Origin: Mycteria americana
Taxonomy: Eukaryota; Chordata; Aves; Ciconiiformes; Ciconiidae
DNA: 64,000 nt
NCBI RefSeq assembly: GCF_035582795.1
Contig: NC_134368.1
Coordinates: 8,285,501 to 8,349,500 of the forward strand
Direction of reading: 5' to 3'
Shown piece by piece: positions 60,721 through 64,000 of this stretch (positions are counted from its first letter, which is position 1; the number at the start of each line of letters is the position of its first letter). A program made the translations under genes and the position numbers. A model generated the notes under the pieces. The model did not search any database. It was not told the DNA's origin and saw only the letters and a list, made by a program, of their open reading frames with translations.

Positions 60721-61692
60721 CTAAACATGGAAGTGCAATATAAATTGTGTACATTTTCTTTTTCCACTAACTGCTTTCTCTGCCATAAAGAGAGTCTCTG
60801 ACTGCTAAAGTAAATTGATTCCATGTGCCAACACCCCTACAAAATTAGTGAATCTACTAGTAGATGCACTGCCCCTTTATGGAAGCCCATATCACTCACT
60901 GCTCTGGGAGTAAGTCTGATGGGGTGATTCAAGACCATCTTATACAGCGCACAAGCAATTACTGCTGGAACAAGAACTCATTTTATACAAAGCTGTATTT
61001 ATCCTTAGTTTGAAACGACACTGCTTCAAATTATCCAAGTGACTCTATAGAGACTACGTTCAGGCAGTTAACTCATTAACATTGCAGTCTCCAGATGGGC
61101 GAAGACAGATCACACGGATTTATATGTTTAATGAATAGCCAAATATGGCAGCTCCTTTAAAATTATATCTAAATATTTTCTAACATAGCTAAGGGGTCAC
61201 TCTGATCTATTTTAGTGTACTGCTTACAAAATCTATACTGCTTTTGAAGGCAATCCATGGGCTGGTTTGTCTTTAAAGGTGCTGTAATACTTGCTGAATA
61301 TAGTTGGCCACATTACTTGCCAAATTATGGCAAAAACTGACATCCCCTGACTTTGAATAAACTTTGCTTCATGTGTTTAAACTTCAAATGTGGCTAATAC
61401 CTATGGTTCATCTTCATGTGGTTGTATTTCAGCTGCTGGCCTGAGTGTTCGAAGCTAAATCAAGTCTGACAGACTGAGACGTGACACTGTATTCCTACTT
61501 AAGAGACTGTGGAGCTCCTCATAAGAGAAGCCCAGAAAATATTTACTTCTACAGTATCCCAAATCCTAAGGAAAAGGTGAATATAGAATTTAACTGAGTC
61601 CTTTTGTAGCCATTTGCTTAAAAAAAAAAAAAAAAAGAAAGAAAGACTTATTAAAAGTAAATCAGAATAGGAATGTTAAAACACTTACTTAC

Positions 61693-61804
61693 AAACACTG
61701 GAGTTTTCATTCCTTGGAGGAACGGGAAATGGTACAAACCTACTATCTAGAGAGCTTCCTAATTCCTGCATCAAATTCCTACACCATGCAGGAAGGCACT
61801 GTGC
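61693..61804 (-). CDS. Candidate internal exon of unrecognised minus-strand gene
   Basis: A 112-base segment between CAGTCTGTTTACAG and GTGTTT|GTAAGT, open for 37 codons with one base left over. It encodes AQCLPAWCRNLMQELGSSLD, then SRFVPFPVPPRNENSSV, with a possible N-glycosylation site (NSS) consistent with an extracellular protein. A second GTAAGT four bases further on gives an alternative donor, but that phase leads to a stop in the 98-base segment. The plus strand is also open here (61714-61935), so strand choice rests on the splice sites. Confidence 0.33.
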
Positions 61805-62829
61805 CTGTAAACAGACTGTTGTATCATGAAAGGCCACCACTTGTCAAGCTGTGTTCTCAGATGACGCCCCATCGTCTTCATTTAAGCCTTTTCCTGAAAG
61901 AAGGGGCACAGAACTTGGCCCATAATTTGCTATAGTACCCTACATTGCTTCAGCAGAGGTACAATCCATAAACACGTACAGGACTAAAACCAGAGCTTTT
62001 TACTGCAACATAACAAGTTTCACTGCTCAGAAACTGAAGACAAGGCAAATCAAAATAATTATCATCATTATAAACATGTGTCTTCAAACAGCTGGAACAA
62101 GTTTCCCAGTGGTGGTAAACTCTGCCCCCTCCAGTGCCCTAGTGAAGACAGATATTGGTCAGAAATCAAAGAGAAGTTATGGAGAAACAATTCACTGGGT
62201 GAGGGTCGATGGCCAGCGTTGTGATTTTTTATAATTTGATGATATGTTTTGGATCGAAAGTCCATGAATCTAAATCTTTTCAAGTGTCATGATCTTGATT
62301 AATTCATCCCTTTCCTCTCTTTATGCCACTTTTAAGCAATTCACAGGGCTTTTGCCTGATCCTTTTATGTCTCCTAAGAGAAGTCTGCTGTTTCACAGAG
62401 AGAAATGTGTGAGGTAATTTACTCATGTGTTATTAAAGCCTCTCTGCTTGTAGACGGATGCATGCTCATATGTTGCCATGTTAACAGGAGTTATATGAAA
62501 CATGGTCTCATTACTCATTAGAAGCTCCTGGAATAAAGAGATTACTTCAGCCACACAATACTGATTTTTTGTGATCGCTGTACATCCCATCTGCATCGCT
62601 TTCTGACTCCAGCAGTCCTTTTGTGACTGTGAAGATCAGAGAGAAAGAAAAGGGAAACTAGCGCCTTGTTTAACTTTCAGCCTGATGCCAATACCCTTCT
62701 TATTGCAAGACAGAATAATCAAGGACCCAAAGTAAATTAATTCTCTATTCAAACATTCCTATCAGAAATTATGTATGGCAGAGTTCCCTGAAAATCACCA
62801 GCATATGGAGAATTTCTTCAGAGACTTAC
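61805..62829. other. Putative intron of the minus-strand candidate
   Basis: AT-rich with two short frames, no recognised repeat. It carries no obvious additional exon compatible with the candidate phases. Confidence 0.35.
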
Positions 62830-62862
62830 AGCTCCCCAGGCTCTCTCAGATAAAGACAACAT
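62830..62862 (-). CDS. Possible first coding segment of the candidate gene
   Basis: An ATG at 62860-62862 (minus) opens eleven codons (MLSLSERAWGA) ending at GAGCT|GTAAGT, a good donor in phase 0, which fits the 61693-61804 segment. Upstream is a pyrimidine-rich stretch that would also suit an acceptor at CTGAG, in which case only five codons belong here and the true start lies further upstream. There is no signal peptide, which is odd for an EGF-bearing protein. Confidence 0.2.
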
Positions 62863-63151
62863 ATTTAGAGAAGGGAATAGCAAGTAAGAGAGTTAGAGTG
62901 ACTAACGGCATCGTGTTGCCTCACCAGAATGTATACCATCCAAATTTTGGCATCTTTCATCAGCTGGAGCCAAGCCCTCCCATAACGGGGTCTGACAACT
63001 GCCCTCCCCCTGCTCACCTCAGGTATTTAACTACACATAAGTGAATAGCAATAAACGAAGTGGATTATGCAAAGCAGTACCCTCTCAGGAAGGAGATAAT
63101 GGCACGGCCACGAGAATTTCTCCCAGTAAGTCACTTACATCTCTAGATTTG
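62863..63151. other. Unique segment upstream of the candidate gene
   Basis: GC-richer at 62985-63020, with an 89-codon plus frame (62775-63044) that is not recognised. A donor-like CTGAG|GTGAGC on the minus strand (about 63013-63018) has no acceptable exon behind it. Confidence 0.35.
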
Positions 63152-63930
63152 CACAGAGTCATCGAACAATAGCCCTGGAAGGAACCAAAGGCGCCCTTAC
63201 TTGAAGGCGGTTTCGGGGTATGTCATTGCAGACAGATGTTTGTCCAATCTGTTCCTAAAGACCCCACAATCATAGGAACTTCACAACCTCTCCAAGCAAC
63301 CTATTCCAGTGCTTTAATGCCCTTGCCCTTCAAGAGGATTTCCTAAGGCCCGGTTTAAATTTCCCTTATGTTAATTTAAGCACATTACTCTTTGTCCTAA
63401 CCATCACAAACACAGAAAACCTTCTCCTCCTCTTTGAAATGGCCTTTTACGTACCTGAAGGCTGTCATCAGGCCTCGCTTCAGCCTTTTTTTCTGCCACT
63501 ACGTAACCCCAGGTCTTTCAATTTTTACTCACAGATCAGAGGTTAAAAAAAAAAAAAAAGGCAAAAACCCCACAACCTTTATCAGAAGAGGACATTGAAC
63601 TCTGGCCTGTCCATCCACAAGTGTCTTAAAAATTCATTGATCGCAACTGGCCACAGTATTCCCACGCTGAGCAGAGCAGAGACCACTCCTGTCTGAGCCC
63701 CATAGCGGGATGTTTGTCTTTCTCACAACAGTGTGCCATTGCCTACTTTCAGTTAATTTTTGATCTGTTATAACGAAAGATACTTTTCTGGAGAACTGCT
63801 TTCTAGCTAGTTGTTTCCCAGCCTATTTGCTTAGCAAAGTGTTTCTCGCTGAGAGTACTTTGCAACTTGTCCCCTGCTAAATTTAACCCTGTTTTTTCAG
63901 ACATTTCTTTAATTTATCACACAAAGGTAA
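63152..63930 (-). mobile_element. CR1 LINE 3' fragment, reverse, diverged
   Basis: CACAGAGTCATCGAACAATAG then CCCTGGAAGGAACC is the reversed CR1 terminus. It is followed by the reversed ORF2 end (CAACCTCTCCAAGCAACCTAT then TCCAGTGC; TTAAATTTCCCTTATG) and upstream parts (CACAGTATTCCCACGCTGAG; GAGAACTGCTTTCTAGCTAG then TTGTTTCCCAGCC). An A15 run at 63545-63559 interrupts it. No usable frame remains. The right boundary is uncertain and it may continue past the window. Confidence 0.7.
63545..63559. repeat. A15 run within the CR1 fragment
   Basis: Fifteen consecutive A inside the reversed CR1 copy, where the consensus has none. Either slippage expansion or the tail of a small nested insertion. 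Confidence 0.8.
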
Positions 63931-64000
63931 CCCCTTCCTCCAATATGCTTGCAGTCCTTCTCACCTTTATGCCTACTGCAAAGTTACCAAGCAAACTTTA

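Noticed and set aside
1-64000. Bacterial or phage systems, CRISPR arrays, rRNA and complete tRNA genes
   Set aside because: Density of stops, CpG depletion, CR1 and MIR repeats and microsatellites show vertebrate nuclear DNA; no repeat-spacer array or structural RNA is visible.

Overview
This is vertebrate nuclear DNA, and the repeats say it is from a bird. The decisive signal is a long CR1 LINE (20183-21620, + strand). It carries reverse-transcriptase coding remnants and ends in the octamer tail typical of avian CR1 (ATTCTATG, GTTCTATG, ATTC...). Three more CR1 3' fragments and several decayed MIR/CORE-type SINE relics of amniote age agree with this. The sequence is AT-rich and low in CpG. 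It has many short open frames but no long bacterial-style genes, operons, rRNA, tRNA or CRISPR.

Layout. 1-20180 is mostly unique AT-rich DNA. It holds old repeats near 1440 and 9340, a MIR relic at 12758, and a reverse MIR relic at 16645 that lies inside a pair of opposing purine and pyrimidine tracts (15901-15955 and 16862-16907). The CR1 copy follows. 21620-44200 is again largely gene-free, with MIR fragments (26785, 30025, 32555), a minus-strand CR1 tail (32735-33200) and two CpG-enriched patches (41400 and 42930-43560). 44200-59000 has further ancient repeats, a (CA)n tract, a compact hairpin at 50758-50790, a CR1 3' tail (51505-51835) and a CpG-dense patch beside an AT-rich block with homeodomain-type sites (57245-57720).

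The most interesting part is 59207-62862 on the minus strand. Five segments bounded by plausible splice sites join in compatible phases into one open frame of 198 codons. A sixth, optional segment would add a start codon. The C-terminal segment has the six-cysteine spacing of an EGF-like domain. I do not recognise the protein and the model is a hypothesis. The last acceptor is weak, no poly(A) signal follows within about 500 bases, and comparable exon-like strings occur by chance elsewhere in the window (for example near 6598-6969). The window is therefore best read as intergenic or intronic avian DNA with one candidate gene near its right end. The right edge (from 63152) is another minus-strand CR1 fragment.
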